The notes beneath the pieces were generated by a model. The model ran no database searches. It was not told the DNA's origin and saw only the letters and a program-made list of their open reading frames with translations. Of a stretch of 6,086 nucleotides of DNA, positions 1 through 6,081 are shown piece by piece. A program made the translations under genes and the position numbers. How positions within the stretch are numbered: the stretch's first letter is position 1; each line of letters begins with the position of its first letter. This DNA is from Lachnospiraceae bacterium UBA3821 (lineage in GTDB: Bacteria; Bacillota; Clostridia; Lachnospirales; Lachnospiraceae): the NCBI GenBank assembly GCA_002368865.1, contig DFDT01000098.1, positions 1 to 6,086 of the forward strand. The letters run 5' to 3'.

Positions 1-1535
1 TCGATGCCAGAAAGAAGCCGGAGATCTGTTTTATTTATTCGGTGGAATTTGAGACAGATACGAAGAAAGTGCCAAGAAGCAGCGGCGGTATGCAACTTTC
101 CGTGACGGAACCGACAGAATATCATTTCCCGAAAAGCGGAGAAGAAGCATTGAAGCATCCGATCGTGATCGTGGGTATGGGGCCGGCAGGGCTGTTCTGC
201 GGGTATTTCCTGGCAAAGCAGGGGTATCGCCCGCTGATCCTGGAACGCGGTAAGTGCGTGGAAGAACGGCAGGCGGATGTGGAGAGGTTCTGGGAGACCG
301 GTGTTCTGGATACGGCATCCAATGTGCAGTTCGGCGAGGGCGGTGCAGGCACATTCTCTGACGGCAAATTAAATACCCTGGTGAAGGACAAATATGGCAG
401 AAATCAGGCGGTGCTGCAGGCGTTTGTGGAGTGCGGCGCGGGGGAAGAAATTTTGTATGAAGCGAAACCCCATATCGGAACCGATGTGTTGTGCAAAGTG
501 GTAAAGAATATACGGGAGGAGATTCTGCAGCGGGGCGGCGAAGTGCGCTTTCAGAGTCAGGTGACAGAGCTGCAGGTACAGGATGGAAGGGTCTGCGGTG
601 TGATCGTTAATGGACAGGAGAAGCTGCCCTGTGAGCAGGTGGTGCTGGCGGTAGGGCATAGCGCCAGAGATACCTTTCAGATGCTCTATGAGAAACAGAT
701 TCCCATGGAGGCGAAGGCTTTCGCAGTGGGACTGCGGGTGGAACATTTGCAGAGCATGATCAATGCGGATCAGTATGGAGATGAAACTTCCGGTTTGGGA
801 GCGGCGCCCTATAAGGTGACTGCCCAGGCGGACAATGGCCGCGGAGTCTATTCTTTCTGCATGTGTCCCGGCGGATATGTGGTGAATGCGTCTTCGGAAG
901 CAGAACGTGTGGCGGTAAACGGCATGAGCTACAGCGGTCGAAACGGCAGGAATGCCAATTCTGCCATCATTGTGTCGGTAACGCCGGAGGATTTCGGTTC
1001 GGATCACCCTTTGGCGGGGGTGGAATTCCAACGTGGCTTGGAGCGGAAAGCCTATGAGCTGGCGGGAGGCAGGATTCCCATGCAGCGCTACGGCGTTTTC
1101 CGCGCCTGTGTGGAGCAAAAAGTGACGCAGAAAGAATTGTGCCAATGTTCAGGGAAATCGGTGGATATTGACACGGGTATGTTTTCAGAGGATAATACAG
1201 AATGTAGCGTTTTTCCGGAACACAAGGGACAGAGCGCCTGGGCGGATGTGAGCCGGATCCTTCCGGCGGAATGCAATAAGGCATTCGTGCAGGGCATGGA
1301 GCAGTTCGGCAGAAAAATAAGGGGCTTTGACCGGAGGGATACCATTCTTTCCGGCGTGGAGAGCAGGACTTCCTCGCCGCTTCGGATCACCAGAGACGAG
1401 ACCCTGCAGTCTGCGGTGCGGGGACTTTATCCCTGCGGGGAGGGCGCTGGTTATGCGGGCGGTATCACTTCCGCGGCGATGGACGGGCTGCGGGTGGCGG
1501 AGCAGATTGCGGCAAATTATGCAAAGCCGGAGTAA
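1..1535 (+). CDS. FAD-dependent dehydrogenase, COG2509 type (5' partial)
   Basis: The reading frame is open from the first complete codon (base 3) to TAA at 1533-1535, giving 510 visible residues. The GTG at base 42 is not the start. The residues before it (DARKKPEICFIYSVEFETD) match the N-terminal DARKK...Y-V motif of COG2509 proteins, so only a short N-terminal piece is missing. Counting from base 3, the dinucleotide-binding motif VGMGPAG is at about 57-63 and the acidic ribose-binding residue of LILERG at about 81. Further family signatures are NVQFGEGGAGTFSDGKL (107-123), HSARDTF (219-225), FCMCPGGYV (285-293), NGMSYSGRNGRNANSA (306-321) and the C-terminal FAD-contact motif GEGAGYAGGI (479-488). 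The protein is predicted to be a soluble flavoprotein oxidoreductase. Its substrate is unknown for this family, so no symbol is given. No clear strong terminator follows, only the repeat structure described separately. Confidence 0.93.
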   Translation, partial: DARKKPEICFIYSVEFETDTKKVPRSSGGMQLSVTEPTEYHFPKSGEEALKHPIVIVGMGPAGLFCGYFLAKQGYRPLILERGKCVEERQADVERFWETGVLDTASNVQFGEGGAGTFSDGKLNTLVKDKYGRNQAVLQAFVECGAGEEILYEAKPHIGTDVLCKVVKNIREEILQRGGEVRFQSQVTELQVQDGRVCGVIVNGQEKLPCEQVVLAVGHSARDTFQMLYEKQIPMEAKAFAVGLRVEHLQSMINADQYGDETSGLGAAPYKVTAQADNGRGVYSFCMCPGGYVVNASSEAERVAVNGMSYSGRNGRNANSAIIVSVTPEDFGSDHPLAGVEFQRGLERKAYELAGGRIPMQRYGVFRACVEQKVTQKELCQCSGKSVDIDTGMFSEDNTECSVFPEHKGQSAWADVSRILPAECNKAFVQGMEQFGRKIRGFDRRDTILSGVESRTSSPLRITRDETLQSAVRGLYPCGEGAGYAGGITSAAMDGLRVAEQIAANYAKPE

Positions 1536-1539
1536 AATT

Positions 1540-1619
1540 CTATGCTTTTTGTTGCAAAACTTGCAAAAGTCATAGGACTTTTGTTGTAATATTTGCAAAA
1601 ACCATAGAACTTTCGCAAG
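1540..1619. repeat. 32-bp-period direct repeat with nested palindrome
   Basis: Bases 1547-1575 and 1579-1607 align over 29 positions with 24 identities (shared core TTTTGTTG...TTGCAAAA...CATAG). A third partial copy begins at CATAG, 1603-1607, and continues to about 1619. The same DNA is also palindromic. The outer arms 1540-1551 (CTATGCTTTTTG) and 1596-1607 (CAAAAACCATAG) pair at 11 of 12 positions. An inner perfect 8-bp hairpin pairs 1564-1571 (CAAAAGTC) with 1576-1583 (GACTTTTG) around the 4-base loop ATAG. It lies between the dehydrogenase stop and a truncated AAA-family gene. It may be a regulatory region, a weak terminator or the edge of a small mobile repeat. The sequence alone does not decide between these. 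Confidence 0.75.
1561..1590 (+). promoter_or_regulatory. Possible sigma-A promoter inside the repeat region
   Basis: TTGCAA (1561-1566, 4 of 6 to TTGACA) and TGTAAT (1585-1590, 5 of 6 to TATAAT) are separated by 18 bp. Transcription would start near 1597, just upstream of the AAGGAGG at 1617-1623. The element overlaps the palindrome, so the match could be a by-product of AT-rich repeats. If real, it probably served the AAA-family gene before it was truncated, and could now help transcribe lgt. Confidence 0.35.
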
Positions 1620-1635
1620 GAGGAATCTGTCAATG
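1617..1635 (+). promoter_or_regulatory. Orphan Shine-Dalgarno and ATG upstream of the truncated gene
   Basis: AAGGAGG at 1617-1623 is followed nine bases later by ATG at 1633-1635. Translation from this ATG gives only seven codons (MNSKGLQ) before TGA, in a different frame from the AAA-family remnant that begins at 1637. The signal may be the original translation start of that gene, brought next to its C-terminal half by an internal deletion. A chance match is the alternative. An encoded functional peptide is not supported. Confidence 0.35.
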
Positions 1636-1636
1636 A

Positions 1637-2302
1637 ATTCTAAGGGATTACAGTGATGATTTTTCCAAACACGCACCCGCAGTGGAGGTTCCGAAAATCA
1701 GATGGATATGGGACTCAGTGCCTGTGCAGCTTGCAAAAGAAAATAATAAATTTGTGTTTTCGCATGTTAAGCAGGGGAAAAGGTCGGCAGAACTTGAGAA
1801 CGCTTTACAGTGGTTAAAGGATGCAGGACTGATCTATCAATTGGAATTGGCAGAAAAACCGGAGGTTCCGCTTTCGGCCTTTGCTGACATGACCTATTTT
1901 AAAGTGTATCTGTCTGATATTGGATTGCTCAGAGTGCAGTCAAACATATCTGCGCAGACGATTTTGGAAGGAAATGAAAACTATATAAAATATAAGGGTG
2001 CATTTGCGGAAAATTATGTTATGACAGAACTGCTTTCCCAAGGGAAAACACCGTATTTTTGGCGTTCCCAAAATACAGCAGAGATTGATTTTTTGTGCGA
2101 GAACAAAGAATCGATCATTCCGATCGAGGTGAAAGCGGCAGATAATATGCAGGCAAAGAGTTATAAAGTGTTTTGTAAGAAATATAAGCCAAAAACAGGT
2201 TTCAAGACATCGCTTAAAAATATAGCGGAAAATCAGTGTGAAAATACAAGGACGATCAATCTGCCATTATATATGATCTGGGCGATGGATCAATATTTGT
2301 AA
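1637..2302 (+). pseudogene. AAA+ ATPase of the DUF4143 family, C-terminal remnant
   Basis: Recognisable protein starts at 1637 with ILRDYSDDFSKHAPAVEVPK, the linker that in COG1373-type ATPases follows the AAA+ domain. It runs to TAA at 2300-2302, about 221 residues, roughly half the usual length near 400-440. An in-frame TGA (1634-1636) lies directly upstream, and no Walker A or B motif is present. The DUF4143 part is well kept. Counting from the GTG at 1682, it shows VPVQLAKENNKF (13-24), LQWLKDAGLIY (42-52), and a PD-(D/E)XK-like set: E110 in GAFAENYV, D136 in AEIDF and E149/K151 in PIEVKA. The first in-frame ATG is far inside (residue 70), and the GTG at 1682 has no Shine-Dalgarno, so translation is doubtful. 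The coding DNA is visibly more AT-rich than its neighbours, consistent with an acquired accessory gene. A 5' truncation, possibly plus a small frameshift near 1630-1640, explains it best. Confidence 0.82.
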
Positions 2303-2323
2303 ACATGAGGTGACAGAACGAAT

Positions 2324-3076
2324 ATGCATAACGACATTTTGACAATCGGACCTTTTACCATTCACGGATACGGACTGATGATCGCAATCGGTATTTTAAC
2401 GGCACTGTTCATCGGAGAGGCACGGACAAAACGGAAAGGCTTAAATCCGGACGAGATGTATAATCTGACCTTTTGCTGCGGAATCGGCGGTTTCCTGGGC
2501 GCGAAGCTGATGTTTTTGATCGTGGAATGGAGGAGTTTTCTGGAGAATCCATGGGCGCTGCTAAAATCCGACGGGTTCGTGGTGTATGGCGGCATTATTC
2601 TGGGTGTGGTGTCAGGATATCTGTGGTGCCGTTTCCGGAAGCTGGTATTTCTGGATTATTTTGATATGGTCATGCCCTCTGTGGCGGTGGCGCAGGGATT
2701 CGGCAGAATCGGTTGTTTTCTGGCAGGGTGCTGCTACGGCAGGGAGACGGACTCCTGGTGCGGCGTGGTATTTACTCATTCCCACTATGCGCCCAACGGG
2801 GTGCGGTTGATCCCGACGCAGCTGATATCTTCTGCAGGGATGTTTGTGATCGCAGGAATTTTAATGTGGTATGCCCGAAAACCCAGAAAGCAGGGACAGG
2901 TCGGTTTTTTGTATATGATGCTTTACAGTATCGGCAGAACCTGTGTGGAATTTCTGCGTAACGATTACAGAGGAGCGGTCGGGATTTTGTCCACGGCGCA
3001 GTTCATTTCCATCTTTATCTTTATCATTGGCGTGATCGGATTTTGGAGAATGAGCAAGAGGACAGAAAATGAATAA
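2324..3076 (+). CDS. lgt: Prolipoprotein diacylglyceryl transferase
   Basis: Lgt transfers diacylglycerol from phosphatidylglycerol to the lipobox cysteine of prolipoproteins, the first step of lipoprotein maturation, and is an integral membrane enzyme. This 250-residue protein shows the expected order: an N-terminal IHGYG motif (13-17), several hydrophobic helices, GFVVYGGI (84-91), the signature region GFGRIGCFLAGCCYG (125-139), IPTQL (163-167), and a late GR...VEFLRNDYRG (204-217). It belongs to the cysteine-bearing clade: the E. coli active-site histidine region reads VYGGI here, and GRxGN reads GRIGC. ATG 2324 is preceded by GAGGTGA (2307-2313) at ten bases' spacing, which fixes the start. 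The stop TGAATAA region overlaps the next gene by 8 bp, so the two are probably translationally coupled. No clear promoter is visible just upstream, and transcription may come through the AAA remnant. Confidence 0.93.
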   Translation: MHNDILTIGPFTIHGYGLMIAIGILTALFIGEARTKRKGLNPDEMYNLTFCCGIGGFLGAKLMFLIVEWRSFLENPWALLKSDGFVVYGGIILGVVSGYLWCRFRKLVFLDYFDMVMPSVAVAQGFGRIGCFLAGCCYGRETDSWCGVVFTHSHYAPNGVRLIPTQLISSAGMFVIAGILMWYARKPRKQGQVGFLYMMLYSIGRTCVEFLRNDYRGAVGILSTAQFISIFIFIIGVIGFWRMSKRTENE

Positions 3077-4016
3077 GAAGGCAATTATCCTAATTGTCAG
3101 TACGTTCGTGGTCTGCATCGTTCTGGCAATTGTGGGGACGGGCTGCCTGATCGCGTGGCATGTCCATCAGGTGAAGCAATATAATCAGCAGTTTGAACAG
3201 GAATACCGGGAAAATCTGATATCCATGGATATGCAGATCCTTTCGGAGAGAAAATATGTTGCCATTTCTTCGGGAATTTGGGGCGTCAGGGAAGAGGAGG
3301 CGCCTGCCAGAGGAGATACTTACGGCGACTCCTATTATCACGAGTATAACCTTTATGATAAGCAGATCGATTACGCCTATACGGTTTATATTCATCATTC
3401 GCCGCGGGGAAAGCTGGCGGCATATGACGATCGGATCACAACCTATCGGGAGCTGGCACAGAAATATGAAGCAAACTTTGAAGTCATGCGTGAAATTATA
3501 GAGGAGCATGGCGGGCAGGCCGAGCGGCTCACCACATTTCAGCCGCAGGAAGCAGATGACTATATTTTATTGGTGTATCTGCCGGATGCGGCAGGCATGA
3601 TTGAAACGCAGGACGATCTGTATGACAGGGTGTATGGCGGGTATGCCGATGCGCATCTTGATGTGACAAACGGGATCAATGTGGATATTCCCAGGTTTAT
3701 CTTTTGTGCGAAGGAAGATACTTATAAGCAGATGTGTGCCGGACTTGACACGGCTCGAGGCTATGTGCAGGGCAAAGGATACGAGTGCAGAAACAGCGCT
3801 GTCACAACGAATCAGATTCGATTGAGCGAGCTGTGCGAGCTACTGCTTGGCGACAGGACAAAGGAGTATGTGAAGGCTGATGTGGCGGATACGAATACGC
3901 TAGGGAGCCCTGTGTCGAAAAATTATCTGATGTCGGTGAATGTGGAGGACTGGATCGCGCTGTATGAGTTGGAGGTTGGGGTTAATTATTACCTGACGGT
4001 ATATGAGAAGAGATAG
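3069..4016 (+). CDS. Unrecognised single-pass membrane-anchored protein
   Basis: I do not recognise this 315-residue protein. It starts with a short basic N-terminus (MNKK) and one hydrophobic segment at about residues 5-30, then a long polar region. This suggests a type II signal anchor with an extracytoplasmic domain of about 280 residues. The stretch after the helix (about 33-60) is rich in Q and E and may be helical. Residues 83-110 are unusually tyrosine-rich. There is no motif I can assign. Cys26 is preceded by VGTG, which lacks the aliphatic -3 residue of a lipobox, and the hydrophobic run continues past it, so a lipoprotein is unlikely. The start ATG 3069 has AAGAGGA (3056-3062) at six bases' spacing and overlaps the lgt stop by 8 bp, indicating one operon with lgt. 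A functional link with lgt is inferred from this overlap only. Confidence 0.8.
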   Translation: MNKKAIILIVSTFVVCIVLAIVGTGCLIAWHVHQVKQYNQQFEQEYRENLISMDMQILSERKYVAISSGIWGVREEEAPARGDTYGDSYYHEYNLYDKQIDYAYTVYIHHSPRGKLAAYDDRITTYRELAQKYEANFEVMREIIEEHGGQAERLTTFQPQEADDYILLVYLPDAAGMIETQDDLYDRVYGGYADAHLDVTNGINVDIPRFIFCAKEDTYKQMCAGLDTARGYVQGKGYECRNSAVTTNQIRLSELCELLLGDRTKEYVKADVADTNTLGSPVSKNYLMSVNVEDWIALYELEVGVNYYLTVYEKR

Positions 4017-4030
4017 CGTGATATAATGGA

Positions 4031-4066
4031 TCCGGTTCGAATAACATATTTGACAAAAGCACCGGA
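4031..4066. repeat. Inverted repeat around the proB -35 element
   Basis: TCCGGT (4031-4036) and ACCGGA (4061-4066) form a perfect 6-bp inverted repeat with 24 bp between the arms. It encloses the -35 hexamer (4050-4055), and its right arm sits in the -35/-10 spacer. The arm centres are 30 bp apart, about three helical turns, which would suit a dimeric repressor binding one face. Six-base arms can occur by chance, so this is a weak operator candidate. Confidence 0.3.
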
Positions 4067-4078
4067 AGAAATTACAAT
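4050..4078 (+). promoter_or_regulatory. Sigma-A promoter of proB
   Basis: A perfect -35 TTGACA (4050-4055) and a -10 TACAAT (4073-4078, 5 of 6 to consensus) are separated by 17 bp, the ideal spacing. Transcription would begin near 4085, leaving a leader of about 59 nt before the proB ATG. No terminator, T-box or riboswitch fold is evident in that short leader. The promoter gives proB and the downstream channel gene a start independent of the lgt operon. Confidence 0.8.
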
Positions 4079-4143
4079 GTCGATTGGGAAGAAAGCAGAA
4101 AGAGAAAAATACCTCAAGGCATAGAAAGGCTAATATAGAGAAA

Positions 4144-5013
4144 ATGAGCAATTTACGTGAATTTTTGAAAGATAAAAAAAGAATTGTGGTGAAGATCGGT
4201 TCATCATCCCTGCAGCATGCTGAGACGGGGGACATGGATTATATCCGCATGGAGAAGCTGGTGCGGGAGCTTGCCGATATCCGTAATCAGGGTAAGGAAG
4301 TGGTGCTGGTGTCTTCCGGTGCCATTGCGGCGGGCAGGCAGGCGATTCAGTTGAAGGAGATCAAGGCGCAGACGGATGCGGAGCTTCTGGCGATCAAGCA
4401 GGCATGTTCCGCGGTGGGACAGGCCAGACTGATGATGGCATATCAGCGTTTATTCGCGGAGTATAATCAGGTGGCGGCGCAGATCTTGATGACGCGCAAT
4501 ACGATTGTGGATACTTTGAACCGCTACAATGCACACAATACCTTTCGAGAGCTCTTGAAACTGGGGGCGATTCCTGTGGTAAATGAAAACGACACTGTCG
4601 CGACTTATGAGATTGAGATTGGCGATAATGATACCTTGTCGGCAATTGTAGCGGCGTTGGTGGATGCGGATCTGTTGATCCTGCTTTCTGATATTGACGG
4701 GCTTTATACGGACGATCCACGCAGGAATCCGGAGGCAAAGTTTATCGAGCAGGTGGATGAACTGACGGAAGAATTTATGAATATGGGTAAAGGCAGCACC
4801 GGCAGCAATGTAGGCACCGGCGGTATGAATACCAAGATGATCGCGGCGAAGATTGCCACCAAATCCAATGTGGATATGGTGATTGCCAACAGCAAGGACA
4901 TCGGAGTAATCCATGAAATCCTTGCGGGGGAGAACCGGGGTACCTTGTTCCTGGCGCATAAGGATGAGGGCTTTGATCTGCCGGATTTTGTGGAGAAGTT
5001 GCACAATAGTTAG
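4144..5013 (+). CDS. proB: Glutamate 5-kinase
   Basis: ProB phosphorylates L-glutamate with ATP to gamma-glutamyl phosphate, the committed and usually feedback-inhibited step of proline synthesis in the cytoplasm. The 289-residue product is an amino-acid kinase fold: VVKIGSSSL (15-23), VVLVSSGAIAAGR (53-65), IPVVNENDTV (143-152), IGDNDTLSAIVA (159-170), LLSDIDGLYTDDPR (180-193) and the GTGGMNTKMIAAK loop (224-236). It ends after the kinase domain and lacks the C-terminal PUA domain of the 367-residue E. coli enzyme, as is common in Clostridia. ATG 4144 is chosen because an upstream in-frame TTG at 4084 would sit at the predicted transcription start, and MSNLREFL fits the usual N-terminus. The Shine-Dalgarno is weak (GAAAGG 14 bases upstream, or AGAG three bases away). 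proA is not adjacent in this window; a K+ channel gene follows after 16 nt. Confidence 0.95.
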   Translation: MSNLREFLKDKKRIVVKIGSSSLQHAETGDMDYIRMEKLVRELADIRNQGKEVVLVSSGAIAAGRQAIQLKEIKAQTDAELLAIKQACSAVGQARLMMAYQRLFAEYNQVAAQILMTRNTIVDTLNRYNAHNTFRELLKLGAIPVVNENDTVATYEIEIGDNDTLSAIVAALVDADLLILLSDIDGLYTDDPRRNPEAKFIEQVDELTEEFMNMGKGSTGSNVGTGGMNTKMIAAKIATKSNVDMVIANSKDIGVIHEILAGENRGTLFLAHKDEGFDLPDFVEKLHNS

Positions 5014-5029
5014 ATGAGAGAGTTTGAAA

Positions 5030-6037
5030 ATGACAAGGCTGGAAAAATATAAAAAACGAATATTTGACATCATCCAGATTGGTTCCAGAGAAGATATTCC
5101 CAGCACGATTTTTGATATTTTTATTGTCTGCATGATCATTTTGAGCATTGCAGTGACGTTTCTGGAGACCTTCGACGAGCTTGCGCCGTACAAAGCGGTT
5201 ATGGATGCCATAGAACTTTTTACCATCCTGGTGTTTATGGTGGAGTATATCCTGCGCATTTGGACCAGTGAGTATCTGTACCCGGACTGCGGAAAAGGAG
5301 AGGCGGTCAATCGGTTCCTGTTTTCTTTTTATGGAATTGTGGATTTTCTGACGATCGTATCCTATTTTTCGGTGTTGTATTCCAACGGCGCGATCGTTCT
5401 GAGAATGATCCGGGTGGTGCGGATACTCAGGCTGTTTAAGGTGAATCAGAGTTTTGACGCGTTTAATGTGCTGGCAGAGGTTTTAAAGGAAAAACTCAAC
5501 CAGATCATATCGTCCCTTTTCATGATCTTTATGCTGATGCTGGGGGCGTCCTTGTGTATGTACGGATTCGAGCATGAGGCTCAGCCGGAGGTGTTCGACA
5601 ATGCGTTTTCCGGCATGTGGTGGGCAATGTCTACGGTGTTGACCGTGGGATATGGTGATATGTATCCCATTACGCTGGGCGGACGTGTGGCGGCAATTCT
5701 GATCGCACTTTTAGGCGTGTGTGTGGTGGCAATCCCCACCGGTGTGATCAGTGCGGGATTTGTAGAGTATTACGCAAGGCTGCGGACAGATGAGGTGAAG
5801 ACCATTTTTGCGCCGGATGTCTGTGAGATGCTCCAAAAACAGGCGAGGGCGCGGAATATTTCGGTGAATACCTACATGGAGCGGATGATCCTGGAGCAGG
5901 AATGGCGGGAACTGGAAGGCGGGAGCCCGGAACGCGGAAGCCCGGAACGCGGAAGCCTGGAACGCGGGAATACGGAACATGAGAAAAAACGGGAAAATGC
6001 GGGACGCCGACCGGGTGCAAAACGAAAGAAAAAATAA
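5030..6037 (+). CDS. Voltage-gated potassium channel (six-helix ion transport protein)
   Basis: This 335-residue protein has the Kv-channel plan. S1 is at about 26-46, S2 about 58-78 with acidic E72, and S3 about 98-115 with D105. S4 has a basic residue at every third position (R125, R128, R131, R134, K137). S5 is at about 158-180, the pore carries the K+ selectivity filter TVGYGD at 205-210, and S6 is at about 218-245. Channels of this type assemble as tetramers in the plasma membrane and pass K+ in response to voltage. ATG 5030 has GAGAG (5016-5020) nine bases upstream; the alternative TTG at 5024 is too close. The cytoplasmic tail contains a ribbon-helix-helix-like stretch (about 256-292), four five-residue repeats (298-317) and a very basic end (KRENAGRRPGAKRKKK). 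It lies 16 nt after proB and is probably co-transcribed. Voltage dependence is inferred from S4; the gating stimulus is unknown. Confidence 0.92.
   Translation: MTRLEKYKKRIFDIIQIGSREDIPSTIFDIFIVCMIILSIAVTFLETFDELAPYKAVMDAIELFTILVFMVEYILRIWTSEYLYPDCGKGEAVNRFLFSFYGIVDFLTIVSYFSVLYSNGAIVLRMIRVVRILRLFKVNQSFDAFNVLAEVLKEKLNQIISSLFMIFMLMLGASLCMYGFEHEAQPEVFDNAFSGMWWAMSTVLTVGYGDMYPITLGGRVAAILIALLGVCVVAIPTGVISAGFVEYYARLRTDEVKTIFAPDVCEMLQKQARARNISVNTYMERMILEQEWRELEGGSPERGSPERGSLERGNTEHEKKRENAGRRPGAKRKKK
5921..5980 (+). repeat. Four tandem 15-bp units in the channel 3' end
   Basis: Four in-frame 15-bp units follow each other: 5921-5935 (GGGAGCCCGGAACGC), 5936-5950 and 5951-5965 (one or two changes each), and a diverged 5966-5980. 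They encode GSPER, GSPER, GSLER and GNTEH at residues 298-317 of the channel. Because the unit is a multiple of three, gain or loss of copies keeps the frame. It is probably a flexible charged linker before the basic tail. Confidence 0.9.
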
Positions 6038-6051
6038 AATATAAAAAACTA

Positions 6052-6081
6052 TTGACTTTTCCGGAAGATACATGCTATTAT
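6052..6081 (+). promoter_or_regulatory. Sigma-A promoter for a gene beyond the right edge
   Basis: TTGACT (6052-6057, 5 of 6) and TATTAT (6076-6081, 5 of 6) are spaced 18 bp, with an extended -10 TG at 6073-6074. The preceding 6038-6050 is A-rich and could act as an UP element. Transcription would start at about the window end, so the gene it serves is unseen. No terminator separates it from the channel stop at 6037. Confidence 0.7.

Noticed and set aside
42..44. GTG as the start of the FAD-dependent dehydrogenase
   Set aside because: The frame stays open to the left edge and the upstream residues match the family's conserved N-terminal motif, so the gene is cut by the window.
1564..1592. 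Inner hairpin as a classical intrinsic terminator of the dehydrogenase gene
   Set aside because: The stem has only three G-C pairs and the following bases are TTGTAATAT, not a clean T-run, so strong termination is unlikely.
1656..1817. Short ATG frame (about 53 codons) overlapping the AAA-family remnant
   Set aside because: It runs in another frame through recognisable DUF4143-family linker coding sequence and its translation shows no family features.
3144..3146. Cys26 of the membrane-anchored protein as a lipobox cysteine
   Set aside because: The preceding residues VGTG lack the aliphatic residue at -3 and the hydrophobic segment continues beyond the cysteine, so a signal anchor fits better despite lgt next door.
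4019..4027. Extended -10 box (TG-A-TATAAT) just after the membrane protein gene
   Set aside because: The -10 is perfect, but no hexamer resembling a -35 lies 16-18 bp upstream. The promoter at 4050-4078 is much better, so a second start is possible but unsupported.
4084..4086. TTG as the start of proB
   Set aside because: It falls at the predicted transcription start of the TTGACA/TACAAT promoter, and the extra 20 residues do not resemble ProB.
5064..5069. TTGACA inside the start of the channel gene
   Set aside because: No -10-like hexamer occurs at 16-19 bp spacing; it is ordinary coding sequence.
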